From: Candidatus Merdivicinus intestinavium
Lineage (GTDB): Bacteria > Bacillota > Clostridia > Oscillospirales > Ruminococcaceae
Reading direction: 5' to 3'
Length of the DNA stretch: 39,316 bases
NCBI GenBank assembly: GCA_018713245.1
Contig: DVFM01000027.1
Location: forward strand, 1-39,316
In this document: piece after piece, positions 6,621-15,139 of the stretch
Layout: each line of letters starts with the position of its first letter
Numbering within the stretch: the first letter of the stretch is position 1
Notes under the pieces: model-generated
What the model saw: the letters and a program-made list of their open reading frames with translations, nothing else
Databases searched by the model: none
Told to the model about the DNA's origin: nothing
Translations under genes and position numbers: made by a program

Positions 6621-9545
6621 CTAGTTTTCCAGTTCCGCCAGCCGCTCCCGGGCGGCAATGCTCCGGGGGTGGTCCGGACCGTAGCTCGCTTCCAGCAGGG
6701 GCAGCGACTCCCGCAGGCAAACCAGTTCCTGCCCGGGGTTTTCCAGCATCCGATAGGCCCGGGCCCTGTTGCGCATCACTTCCCCCAAAAGCACACCGCC
6801 GGTTTTGCGCGCCTGCGCCGTTACCTCATCCAGCAGCCGGAGGGCCTCCTGGGGCTGCTCCATTTCCAGGTAACAGACGGCCAGATTGTTGCTCATTTTG
6901 GCGGTCATGGGGCCGTTTTGCTGCGCCTTTGCGTAGGCCAGGGCCTCCTCATAGATTTCCACCGCCTCCGGGTACCGCTTCAGATAAATGAGGATGGTCC
7001 CGGTCTGGCTCAGTTCGATATAGTAAATATCCGTCTTGCCGTAATATTCCAGCACCAGCTCCACAGACTTCCGGCACTCCGAAAGGGCTTCCTCCAGCCT
7101 TCCCTGATTCATGGCGCAAATCCCGCACAGCTGGGTATATTCCGCCCGCTGGGAGGGCAGGCTGTCCTCCCCGATCAGTTCCCCCATCTGCCGGAGCAGC
7201 TCCTCCGCTTCGTCCATCCTGCCGAATACGAGGTAGATGTTGCAGGGGCTCACCATATTGTAAATGGTCAGCAGCTTCCCGCATTCCGGGTGCGCCCGGA
7301 CAAAGGCAAGGCCCCGTTCTCCCCATTCAAGGGCTTCCGACAGCTTCTCCTGCGAGATATACAAATAGGTCAGGTGGTAGTATGTTGTGGCTTTCAGGGA
7401 CGCGGACGCCTCCCCTTCCAGGACTCTGACTAAAATTTCCCGGCCCAGCTCCGGGTTCTCCTGCGCCAGGTTGTATCCTGCATGACAGCAGAATTTGTAA
7501 AACAGTTCCGGGGACACCGTCAGGTGTTCCTTCTGCTTTTCGTAGATTTCCGCGATTTCCGCAGTCATCTTGCCGTCCACACAGTCAAAAAATGCATAGA
7601 CAGTGACGTAGAGCACCTCCAGCTCCTCGTCCATGTTGGCGCATCGCTTTTTCATATCGTCCAGCAGCGCCAGGTTCTGGTCCCGTTCCAGCTTGGTGGG
7701 CGCTACGCTGTGCATAGAAACACACCAGTCGCGGAACAGCTCCCGGCTGACCGGGCCGGACACAGATCCGGCAAAGGACCGCATGATCCGGTATATCTTT
7801 TGCAGTTCCCGGCTGTCTGCCTGGTCGTTCCAACCGTCCTCTATGTAGAATTCCGGGAGCAGGCTGCGGATCCCCTGCAAAAATGGGCGAATGGCTCCCT
7901 CGGTGACCGTTTTCCGACGCAGACATTGGGCAATGAGGGGGTGCATGAAAAATCCGTCCTTGGATTTTTCCAGCCAGCCTCCCGCCGCAAGCCTGCGGAG
8001 CGCCGCCGTCAGCGTTTCCATGCTGCCTAACGCCTCCGGGAAAGCCGTCTCCAGAAACTCCGAGGAATAACTTTCCATGGGCAGCAGGGTGAAAAGCTCC
8101 ACAACCGGCTTATATTTCTCCGGGATTTCACTGATGGAGTAAAGCTGGTGATAAATCTGGCTCAGCCGGACGGTCCGGTCCCCCTCCGTCCAGGTCAGGG
8201 AACAGTCCGCTTCCAAAAGCCGGGCCTGCAGCTGGCTCATTTCCCAGTTCCGGCTGCGCGCCGCCCGGGCCATCATTTTTAAGGTCAGCGGGTGGCAGAT
8301 GAGCTCCTTTTGCATCAAATTTTTCAAAAGGGTCCGGTCCTCGGGCGGAAGCGGCTTCCCGTAATGGTCCCGGAAAATCAGGGTCCCCGCTGTGACGGAG
8401 GGGTCCGCCAGCCGGTAGGTTTCAAACCCCTCCAGGCTCTCCCTGCGGCTGGTAATCAGTATGCAGCAGGGCAGCTCCCGGAGCTGGGCGAAATGAGGGT
8501 CCTGCTCCGGGTCCCCCCGCAGGTCGTCAATGGCCAGCAGCAGCTTTTCCCCCTGTTCCGCCCGTTTCCGGAGCTGATGCAGAATCCCGTGGAAGCTCTC
8601 CTCCGGCTCCTTCGCCTGGAATTCCGGGAAAGCGCAGGCAAAGCTCTCCAAAAGGCTGCCCCGGTACGGCACAGCCGCCAGTGCGTTCACCAGATTCCCC
8701 TGGACGCAGCGCCGGATGAGCTGGCGCAGGAGCTCCGTTTTCCCGATTCCGCCAATGCCGGAAATCAGGCATTTCTGCTGGTTCAGGATCGCCTCCTGGA
8801 GATCGTAAAGGGCCTCCTCCCGGCCGAAATACCGGTTATAGGGCAGAGGATTGTCCTGCAGCACCCCGGCGCGGACGGTCAGAAGCACCGGCTTGCCGGA
8901 AGCCTCCGTCCGCCGCTTTTGCCGCTGGGACCAAAGCGCATCCATCCCGAACCGCTCCTGCCGCAGCACCTCCAGCGCCGGGTCGTCCATGGCCTCCCCC
9001 GCCGCCGCGTACACGGTCAGGATGGTCAGAAGGTAGCTCGCCTGGAACAGGCGGAATCTCGCATCCCGCGGTTTCCCCTCCTCTTCCGCGCCTGACGCGC
9101 AGCAGCGGATATGGAAAGCGGCTTTTTCGGCCATGTACGGGTCCTCCGCTTGACACAGGCGGACGAATTCCTGGATGCGCCGCATCAGCACCTCATGCTT
9201 GTACATCCTGGCCGACATAAACTGCGCAAACCGGCCGATCTGATTCAGCAGCGTTTTTTCCGAAATCCGGGCGGCAAGCTCTTTGGCATATCTGGCGTAA
9301 AGATTTGCGGCCATGCTGCGGTTGCAGAGCTGGGACGTGTACCGGTTCCGCTTTTCGGTGTAGCGCCAGATCATTTTCCCGCAGGGGAGGCTTTTAAACT
9401 CCTCGACGAGCATATGCTGCCAAAACCGGATAACCGTCTGCCCCTTCCGCTCCTTTTCCCCAATGACGCTCTCTGAATAGACGGGAAAATCATTGGCCAT
9501 CAGCAGCTTATAGATATTTTTCAAACTTAAAATGATTTTGTCCAT
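6621..9545 (-). CDS. STAND-type NTPase with C-terminal TPR repeats
   Basis: The 974-aa protein has three parts. Residues 1-235 are helical and unrecognised. Residues 240-600 form a STAND (NB-ARC/AP-ATPase-like) NTPase with the switch-type lead-in NRYFGREEALYDL, a Walker A GIGGIGKT (263-270) and a Walker B LLLAIDDL (about 333-340), followed by helical and winged-helix-like segments (HPLTLKMMARAA, FFMHPLIAQCLRRK). Residues 600-974 hold several TPR units (RYPEAVEIYEEALAYAKAQ, QPQEALRLLDEV). STAND proteins are ATP-driven switches that oligomerise on sensing a ligand, and they act as transcriptional regulators (AfsR-like) or immune sensors. No DNA-binding, nuclease or TIR domain is visible. It is the last gene of the secretion cluster and has its own promoter (9581-9609). 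Start ATG 9545 has AAGGAAGG upstream. Confidence 0.85.
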   Translation of the reverse strand: MDKIILSLKNIYKLLMANDFPVYSESVIGEKERKGQTVIRFWQHMLVEEFKSLPCGKMIWRYTEKRNRYTSQLCNRSMAANLYARYAKELAARISEKTLLNQIGRFAQFMSARMYKHEVLMRRIQEFVRLCQAEDPYMAEKAAFHIRCCASGAEEEGKPRDARFRLFQASYLLTILTVYAAAGEAMDDPALEVLRQERFGMDALWSQRQKRRTEASGKPVLLTVRAGVLQDNPLPYNRYFGREEALYDLQEAILNQQKCLISGIGGIGKTELLRQLIRRCVQGNLVNALAAVPYRGSLLESFACAFPEFQAKEPEESFHGILHQLRKRAEQGEKLLLAIDDLRGDPEQDPHFAQLRELPCCILITSRRESLEGFETYRLADPSVTAGTLIFRDHYGKPLPPEDRTLLKNLMQKELICHPLTLKMMARAARSRNWEMSQLQARLLEADCSLTWTEGDRTVRLSQIYHQLYSISEIPEKYKPVVELFTLLPMESYSSEFLETAFPEALGSMETLTAALRRLAAGGWLEKSKDGFFMHPLIAQCLRRKTVTEGAIRPFLQGIRSLLPEFYIEDGWNDQADSRELQKIYRIMRSFAGSVSGPVSRELFRDWCVSMHSVAPTKLERDQNLALLDDMKKRCANMDEELEVLYVTVYAFFDCVDGKMTAEIAEIYEKQKEHLTVSPELFYKFCCHAGYNLAQENPELGREILVRVLEGEASASLKATTYYHLTYLYISQEKLSEALEWGERGLAFVRAHPECGKLLTIYNMVSPCNIYLVFGRMDEAEELLRQMGELIGEDSLPSQRAEYTQLCGICAMNQGRLEEALSECRKSVELVLEYYGKTDIYYIELSQTGTILIYLKRYPEAVEIYEEALAYAKAQQNGPMTAKMSNNLAVCYLEMEQPQEALRLLDEVTAQARKTGGVLLGEVMRNRARAYRMLENPGQELVCLRESLPLLEASYGPDHPRSIAARERLAELEN

Positions 9546-9580
9546 CCCGGCGTCCTTCCTTTCCTTGATATTCTCTTTTT

Positions 9581-9609
9581 ATCATACCGGAATCCGTTCA
9601 TTTTTTCAA
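9581..9609 (-). promoter_or_regulatory. Promoter of the STAND gene
   Basis: On the minus strand, TTGAAA (complement of 9604-9609) and TATGAT (complement of 9581-9586) have a 17-bp spacer. The gene can thus be transcribed independently of the upstream secretion cluster. Confidence 0.65.
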
Positions 9610-9617
9610 GGTTCTGC

Positions 9618-9992
9618 TTAATATCCTTTGGTATCCGGCAGTTCGCCTGTTTTCAGGTATTCCGCATAGGATTTGTCCAGGTTGCTGAGGATCTGGAAAA
9701 CATACGCGCCCACAAAGAGCGTCGCCCAGGGCATGACCCCGCCCACCACATAGATGAGGCCGAACTGGATGACACCCCAGGCGAGCAGGCCAATTCCCCA
9801 CCATTTGCTGAAGGTCATCTTCACCCCGATTCCGCAGACAATACAGGCGATGAGCCCCAGCACCGACGCCGGCCCCAGCGCAATCCCCACAAGATTCAGT
9901 ACATCCGCGATGATCCAAAACACCAAAAGGAGCTTGTTCCTTTTAGGGGTAACCGCGTAATAGTATTCCTTCTTGCTCAATCTCTGACTCAT
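9618..9992 (-). CDS. Small multi-spanning membrane protein of the T7-like cluster
   Basis: I do not recognise a family. The start chosen is ATG 9992 (MSQRLSKKEYYYAVTPKRNK), preceded by GAAAGAGGG. The ORF extends further upstream but without a ribosome binding site. The 124-aa product has a basic, tyrosine-rich cytoplasmic N-terminus and then about four membrane helices (approximately 20-38, 40-60, 63-84 and 87-106) with a short polar C-tail. It sits 31 bases after the kinase gene and before the STAND gene. As one of only two clear membrane proteins in the cluster besides the ATPase, it could be a channel or anchoring subunit. That role is inferred from position only. Confidence 0.65.
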   Translation of the reverse strand: MSQRLSKKEYYYAVTPKRNKLLLVFWIIADVLNLVGIALGPASVLGLIACIVCGIGVKMTFSKWWGIGLLAWGVIQFGLIYVVGGVMPWATLFVGAYVFQILSNLDKSYAEYLKTGELPDTKGY

Positions 9993-10023
9993 GTTTTTGT
10001 CCCTCTTTCTTTTAAATTTGATA

Positions 10024-11832
10024 TCAATTGCGGAAACTGATCTGGTTCCCGTAATAGCCGCACATCGCTTCAATCAGCTTGCACACGTTGGTCCTGTGGA
10101 CATAGATTCCGTCAGGCAGGACAAACTTCCGTTCCTCCCCGTTTCCCAGGGAAATCCGGATGCCCAGCAGCTTCTTTTCGGTGTAAAGCTCCACTGCCCG
10201 GATCTCCTTGTAGGGAAGGTAAAGGTATTTGTGGTGCACGGTGGATTCCAGCAGGAATTTGGCCACCTTGACCATATTGGGGAAAATGATGCCGGTTGAG
10301 GTGAAGATGATCCCGTAAGGGATGGTGATGTTCAGGATAACGCCGCAGTAGCCCAGGATTTCGCCGTAATCCTGCAGGCCGTACTTCTGCGTCACCGTGT
10401 TGACAAATTTCCATTCCTTATCCGTAAAGCTTTCCGCCAGCCCCCAGGTGGTGCGGTTTGGCCCCAGCGGCACAACGGCGCAGGCGGGCAGCATCTGGGC
10501 TGCCAAATTGGCGGGCGCCGCGTTGGGGCCGGTCCGGCTGTCTTTCTTTTCTGAAAACGGCGGCTTGGGCGGGGTGCGCTCTGCGCGTTTTTTCTGCGTC
10601 CCGCCGGCGCTGTTTGGCGGAACGCTCCAGTACTGGGAAAAATCGCCGTCCGTTCTGGTCCCGCCGGAGAAGGTTTCGCCGAAATCGCTGACGGTTTTGT
10701 CTCTGCCGGAAAACGTCCCGCTAAAATCGCTGACCGTCCTGTCCCTGCCTGAGAAGGTCCCGCCGAAATTGCCGGATGTCCTTCCGCCGGTAAAGGACCG
10801 GAAGGTGGTTTTCCCCTGGGTAGATCCAGCCGGCCTATCGCCGGTTCTGACATAATGGACGGAATCCTGGGGGACGTCATCCCCGTTTGTAAAGATGTAC
10901 GGGCCTTCCTCCCGGCTGTAGAGGATGGCCTCCAACTCCTGGCGCATTTGGCCCGGACTGGAATAGCGGTCCCTGGGGCTGTAGGAGCAGGCTTTCAGCA
11001 CAATTTCCCCGAGCCGCCCCCTGGCGTGGCAGGGCGGCGGCAGGGGCACGCCGGAAAACCGCTTCTTTACGGCGTTGTCCCGGTCCTCGGGCTTGACAGG
11101 CGCGGGCGCGGGCGGGAAAAAGGGGAGCCGGTTGCCGTTCAGCAGCCGGTAAAGCACCAGCCCCAGGGAATAAATGTCCACCGTGGAGTGGTACGGCTCC
11201 CCTTTGTAGACCTCCGGAGCCATATAGGCTTCGGTGCCCGTTTTGGTCATGCCGCTGGTTCTGTCCGCTGTCCGGGAGATGCCGAAGTCCCCCAGCTTAA
11301 AGTTCCCCACTTCGGAAACGAAAATATTCTCCGGCTTGATGTCCCGGTGGATGATGTTGAACTTCTGGCACAGTTCCAGGGCATTGCACAGGTCGATGCC
11401 CAGCCGGATGATGTCCCGCTGGGTAATGGTATTGCTGACGATGTATTTGTTCAGCGGGGTCAAAAGCTCCATCTGGATTAAGATGTCCCAGCCGATGCCG
11501 TCCCTGTGCTCGATGACCTGATGGTTCTCGTAGCTCACCACGTTGCTGTTGCCTTTTAATTTGTTCATCAGGTCGAATTCTCGGGACAGGTCCTGCACAT
11601 AACTGCCGAAATAGTCCCGGATGCTGGCGTTGTCCATTCCTTCGGCCCGCGCCGCCAGCAGCTCGTCCTCGCTGGCCGGGATGGTGACGGCCTTCAGGGC
11701 GGCCCTGTAGGTCTTGCCGAAATCCACCCGCTCCATCTCGAACACCTTGCCGAAGCCGCCTTCCCCGATGAGGCGCGTGATTGTCCACACGCCGAAAATG
11801 GGCTCATATTGTTTATAGTAGTTGATGTCCAT
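10024..11832 (-). CDS. Ser/Thr protein kinase with TxxD repeat linker and C-terminal PH-like domain
   Basis: The start is ATG 11832 (MDINYYKQY), with GGAGAGG upstream; a longer ORF start lacks a site. The 602-aa product has a Hanks-type kinase domain (residues 15-305): glycine loop GEGGFGKV (23-30), Lys47 in AALKAV, HRDIKPEN with Asp164, DFG (182-184), and an activation loop with several Thr before APE. All catalytic residues are present, so it should be active, unlike the pseudokinase EssB of classical T7SS. Residues 347-400 are a linker of about four 13-14-residue repeats (FSGRDRTVSDF type). The C-terminus (about 470-602) is soluble and looks like a PH-fold domain (GIIFTSTGIIFP, YLPYKEIRAVEL). 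No membrane helix is visible, so it is cytoplasmic. Neighbours include PP2C and an FHA-bearing EssC, which suggests a kinase-phosphatase-FHA switch. Confidence 0.85.
   Translation of the reverse strand: MDINYYKQYEPIFGVWTITRLIGEGGFGKVFEMERVDFGKTYRAALKAVTIPASEDELLAARAEGMDNASIRDYFGSYVQDLSREFDLMNKLKGNSNVVSYENHQVIEHRDGIGWDILIQMELLTPLNKYIVSNTITQRDIIRLGIDLCNALELCQKFNIIHRDIKPENIFVSEVGNFKLGDFGISRTADRTSGMTKTGTEAYMAPEVYKGEPYHSTVDIYSLGLVLYRLLNGNRLPFFPPAPAPVKPEDRDNAVKKRFSGVPLPPPCHARGRLGEIVLKACSYSPRDRYSSPGQMRQELEAILYSREEGPYIFTNGDDVPQDSVHYVRTGDRPAGSTQGKTTFRSFTGGRTSGNFGGTFSGRDRTVSDFSGTFSGRDKTVSDFGETFSGGTRTDGDFSQYWSVPPNSAGGTQKKRAERTPPKPPFSEKKDSRTGPNAAPANLAAQMLPACAVVPLGPNRTTWGLAESFTDKEWKFVNTVTQKYGLQDYGEILGYCGVILNITIPYGIIFTSTGIIFPNMVKVAKFLLESTVHHKYLYLPYKEIRAVELYTEKKLLGIRISLGNGEERKFVLPDGIYVHRTNVCKLIEAMCGYYGNQISFRN
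10633..10794 (-). repeat. Tandem repeats encoding TxxD motifs in the kinase linker
   Basis: Codons 347-400 of the kinase encode about four related units. Units 2 and 3 read FSGRDRTVSDFSGT and FSGRDKTVSDFGET. Unit 4 is a diverged FSGGTRTDGDF, and unit 1 is FTGGRTSGNFGGT. Three units keep a Thr followed three residues later by Asp (T366/D369, T380/D383, T394/D397). FHA domains are known to prefer phospho-Thr with Asp or Ile/Leu at +3, so these are good candidates for autophosphorylated docking sites. Confidence 0.7.
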
Positions 11833-11867
11833 GCTGTGATCCTCTCCGTTCCTGTATGCGCCCGCTG

Positions 11868-14249
11868 TCAATCGTAATGGAAGGGCCGATACGCGATCCC
11901 ACAATGGGCCAGAAGCGATTCGACGCTGCTATAACGATAGGTCTGCGCAGCCCAGTCCGCCAGGGCTTCCGGCAGGGTGCGGTTTGCGTTCAGGGCCTTT
12001 TGCAGCTTCTCCCCTTCCCGGGCGTCGAATTCATAGTGGGAGTCCGACGCCTTCTCGATGTCGATGCTGTATTTCTCCACAGCGCCCATCCTGTCATAGA
12101 ACACGGAGAGATAAAGGGGATATTCCAAAGAAAGGGGGATCCGTTTGCGGTAATGCCCCAGAAAACTGTCGTACCGGTCGTCCTCCAGGATGACCTGTGC
12201 CATGCGGTATTTGAGGGCCCGGCGTTTGTCCTGCTCCGTGACGGCATCCAGCCGGTCCAGGTCGCTGTTGTGGGCAAGGTCCGCCAGCTTTACCCGGCGG
12301 GCAATGGGGTTTTGCCGCAGCGCGGCAATATATTCCAGATAGTTCCCCTGTGGGTCCCGGGTCAGCAGCCGCAGCGCCTCCAGCACTGTTTCCGGGAAAC
12401 CCGCCCGGCCCAGGTCCCCGATGGTGTAATGGGAATCCTCCGCCACATCGTGGAGCAGGGCCGCGCAGATTTCCTCCTCCGTTTCCATTTGCTCCGCCAG
12501 GTGGAAGGTGTGGAACACATAGGGCTGGCCGCCCTTGTCCCGCTGGTTTTTGTGGGCGTCAAAGCAGATGGCCAGCGCCTTTTTGGTGAGGGGGGTGTAC
12601 TTCATCCCAACCTGGCGCAGGGGTTTTAAGGGTTCCGCCTTGGGCTGTTGGGGGGCCTGGTTCTCCACTGCGTCAAAAAGCTGGTCCGCCACAGTTTCGA
12701 TCAGGTCCCGCAGTTCCAGATTTTGAAGGTCAAAGGCGGCTTTCACCGCTTCTTCCCCCAGCCAGGCCCCCAGGATGTTGCCGCAGATGGCCCCGGTGGA
12801 ATCGCTGTCCCCTTGATGGTTGACGGCTGCCCGGACGCCGGCGGCGAAGTCGTCCTGATACCGCACGGCGCAGAACACGGCGATGGCCAGGGCTTCCTCC
12901 GCCACCCAGCCTTCCCCTAAGGCGTGGATGCCGTCCAGGTCGGACACCGCGGGGTCCCGCGCCAGTTTCACCGCACGCATCAACAACTTATAGGCGGTCT
13001 CGTCACCCCCCGGAACGTTTACATGGGGGATCACCTGTTCCAACCCGTATCCCCGTTCGGGATACTTCTGAACAATGTAATAAATGATCTGGGCCAGCAT
13101 ACTGGAGCTTGTCCAGGCCAATTTGTGCCCATGGGTCAGTGCCGCATCGCAGGCGGCAATTCTGTACACGATGATAAAGCCATCTTCGTTGAAACGGATG
13201 GGGTCATAATGCACCGCCAGGCCGAAGGGGGCCGCCCGCATGACCGAGCCGCAGCCCTTGCTGTTGTTCACCGGCTCCTGAACTGTGCCGCCGTCTTTGC
13301 TTTGACGGATGGCGTTTAAGCAGCTGTTGCCCGGGACCCGGCGGGCGTGAAGCCGCTTGTCCTGATAAATCCACATTTTGGGATGGGCCGGGTCGTCCAT
13401 GCGGCTTTCGTCCCCCTGGGTGCCCAGCCACTCCCGGTAAGCCAGCCACAGGGCCTCTCTCGTATCTGTCCCCTGCTTTTTCGCATACACAATGGCGTTG
13501 GCGGCAAAAAGGGTCATCTGGGTGTCGTCGGAAATGACGGCGGGGGTCCCGGCCTGGGCCAGGGTCCGGATACCCTTGGGGCCGTATTTGGCCCAGAGGG
13601 TCTTTTCTTTCATAAATTCCACCGGATAGCCCAAAGCGTCCCCGACAGCGCCCCCCAGCAGACAGCCACGGTAGCGGCTCTGCATCGTTTCCCGGGAATT
13701 TTTGTCCTCCAACGGCCAGAATTTCCCCTTTTCATCCATCCCCACCGGGAACGCGCAGCGGTCAAGCCACTGGGGCGCGGCAAGCTCCGGAACAGGCGGC
13801 TCCCCGCACTTGGCGCAGAACCTCTGGACGGCCTTTCCGTAAAGCTGCCGGTCCAGGTCGAATTCCGCCCCCATCCAGAGCTTCCAGCTCTCATCGTCGG
13901 GCAGGTGCAGAAGGAAAATGCCGGTTTTTCCTCTGTGGGTGTGCTGTCCCAGAATCTTGAAATGAGAATCCTTGCCTGCGGTATGCAGCCCCCAGTTTGT
14001 TCCATGTTCAAAGGCGGAAAGATCGGCCATGTGGTTGGAAAGGATCACATACCGGTGGGTTGTTGCCATTCCCATGAACCGGCTGCTGGCGTCGGTAAAG
14101 GCCTTTTCCCGGATAATCAGGCCGGGCATATAATTTTCCGCCAATTTCTCCGGCAGGTTCACATCCCGGGCGTACATCGCCATACCGGGATACATTTTAT
14201 CCATCACGGCCTGGAGCTGTTCCGCCGTTATATTCACGTTTGGATTCAT
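11868..14249 (-). CDS. Fusion of ADP-ribosylglycohydrolase and RelA/SpoT-type HD hydrolase
   Basis: This is a three-part 793-aa protein. Residues 1-185 are an unrecognised domain. Residues 190-525 are an ADP-ribosylglycohydrolase (DraG/ARH family) with GCLLGGAVGDALGYPVEF (195-212), the metal ligands SDDT (240-243), GCGSVMRAAPFGL (332-344) and GDSDSTGA (480-487). All metal-binding motifs are intact, so it should remove ADP-ribose from proteins, or possibly nucleic acids. Residues 555-690 match the HD hydrolase domain of RelA/SpoT and small alarmone hydrolases: His580, HDVAED (600-605, with the catalytic Glu-Asp pair kept) and KLADLAHN (654-661). That predicts pyrophosphohydrolysis of (p)ppGpp or a related nucleotide. 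No synthetase domain is present. Overlap with the preceding gene is 4 bases, and the kinase gene follows after 35 bases. Confidence 0.85.
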   Translation of the reverse strand: MNPNVNITAEQLQAVMDKMYPGMAMYARDVNLPEKLAENYMPGLIIREKAFTDASSRFMGMATTHRYVILSNHMADLSAFEHGTNWGLHTAGKDSHFKILGQHTHRGKTGIFLLHLPDDESWKLWMGAEFDLDRQLYGKAVQRFCAKCGEPPVPELAAPQWLDRCAFPVGMDEKGKFWPLEDKNSRETMQSRYRGCLLGGAVGDALGYPVEFMKEKTLWAKYGPKGIRTLAQAGTPAVISDDTQMTLFAANAIVYAKKQGTDTREALWLAYREWLGTQGDESRMDDPAHPKMWIYQDKRLHARRVPGNSCLNAIRQSKDGGTVQEPVNNSKGCGSVMRAAPFGLAVHYDPIRFNEDGFIIVYRIAACDAALTHGHKLAWTSSSMLAQIIYYIVQKYPERGYGLEQVIPHVNVPGGDETAYKLLMRAVKLARDPAVSDLDGIHALGEGWVAEEALAIAVFCAVRYQDDFAAGVRAAVNHQGDSDSTGAICGNILGAWLGEEAVKAAFDLQNLELRDLIETVADQLFDAVENQAPQQPKAEPLKPLRQVGMKYTPLTKKALAICFDAHKNQRDKGGQPYVFHTFHLAEQMETEEEICAALLHDVAEDSHYTIGDLGRAGFPETVLEALRLLTRDPQGNYLEYIAALRQNPIARRVKLADLAHNSDLDRLDAVTEQDKRRALKYRMAQVILEDDRYDSFLGHYRKRIPLSLEYPLYLSVFYDRMGAVEKYSIDIEKASDSHYEFDAREGEKLQKALNANRTLPEALADWAAQTYRYSSVESLLAHCGIAYRPFHYD

Positions 14250-15139
14250 TCTGCATCTCCTTTCACAACCCGCAGGGAAATCACCCCCATGTCGGTGATG
14301 GTGCCGTATTCCGGGTCGTCCTCGTCGTAGTGCACATTGCTGTATATGTGGTCCAGGTAGGCCTCATAGGTATTCCCGCTGACGTAGTCATAATATGTGT
14401 GATCCAGGTTGTCCCGCACCAGGTGGAAATGATGTTCCCGGCAAAGGACAAGGCAGCGCAGCGCATCCTCCCCCATCGCCTCGAACTGTTCCCCGGCGGC
14501 CAGGATGAAAAAATGCTCCTCGTGAAACAGAAGCAGCGGTATGGGATGGGGATGGTTTTTCGGGAGGGCCGGCTGGACCCCACTCGCCCTGCAGGACCGG
14601 AGGTAGGAATCGAACCGGGCATAGATCTCCACGATTTTCAGCAGGTCGCCGCCGCGCCCGATGGAAAACCAGTCTACGCGGGTGTCATCCCTGGTAACGT
14701 CCAGCTTCTCAGCCCCGCGGCCTTTCCACATAAAGCTGTGGAAAACGGTCCCCGCCAGCTCCTTCTCCCATTCAAGAATGCGCGCCTCCCAGGGGTCTTC
14801 CCGGGCCGGTTTTGGGGGAGGGGCGGGCTGGCCGTCCCCCTCCTTTGTCCGCTGTTTCCACAAGGAAGGGTCCTTCGTCTTCCAGGGGGCCTGCCGGGCT
14901 GTTTTCTTTGGCGGGGACGGCTTATGGTCCTTGCAGGGCAGTTTTTTCCCCGGTTTCCGGAAGAGCCAGAGCCCCAGGCAAAACGCCCCGGCGCCCGCCA
15001 GCAGCCAGAAAAGCCACCCTGCAAATCCTGCCATTTGCATTTCCAGGATGATCCCCGGGAAGCTCACAACCGTACTCAAAGTCCAGAATCCCCCGGCTCC
15101 CATCAACAGGACGCCCAATATCCGCAAAAACACCTTCAT
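14246..15139 (-). CDS. Two-TM protein with cytoplasmic domain, T7-like cluster
   Basis: The start is ATG 15139 (MKVFLRILGV), which overlaps the PP2C stop by 4 bases (ATGA). The ORF extends further upstream, but only as the shadow of the PP2C gene. The 297-aa product has two N-terminal membrane helices (about 5-27 and 37-60), then a basic, Pro/Lys-rich linker (65-115), and a C-terminal globular domain (about 120-297) rich in His, Tyr and acidic residues near its end (HTYYDYVSGNTYEAYLDH). I do not recognise the domain. Both ends should be cytoplasmic by the positive-inside pattern. Position between phosphatase and glycohydrolase genes suggests a membrane adaptor of the secretion/signalling complex. 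Confidence 0.65.
   Translation of the reverse strand: MKVFLRILGVLLMGAGGFWTLSTVVSFPGIILEMQMAGFAGWLFWLLAGAGAFCLGLWLFRKPGKKLPCKDHKPSPPKKTARQAPWKTKDPSLWKQRTKEGDGQPAPPPKPAREDPWEARILEWEKELAGTVFHSFMWKGRGAEKLDVTRDDTRVDWFSIGRGGDLLKIVEIYARFDSYLRSCRASGVQPALPKNHPHPIPLLLFHEEHFFILAAGEQFEAMGEDALRCLVLCREHHFHLVRDNLDHTYYDYVSGNTYEAYLDHIYSNVHYDEDDPEYGTITDMGVISLRVVKGDAE

Noticed and set aside
6302-6658. 118-codon and 64-codon minus-strand ORFs after the STAND gene
   Set aside because: They cross two strong terminator hairpins and lack ribosome binding sites.
10024-11832. The kinase as an EssB/YukC-type pseudokinase
   Set aside because: Lys47, HRD Asp164 and DFG are intact, the protein has no membrane helix, and it carries a full activation loop, unlike EssB.
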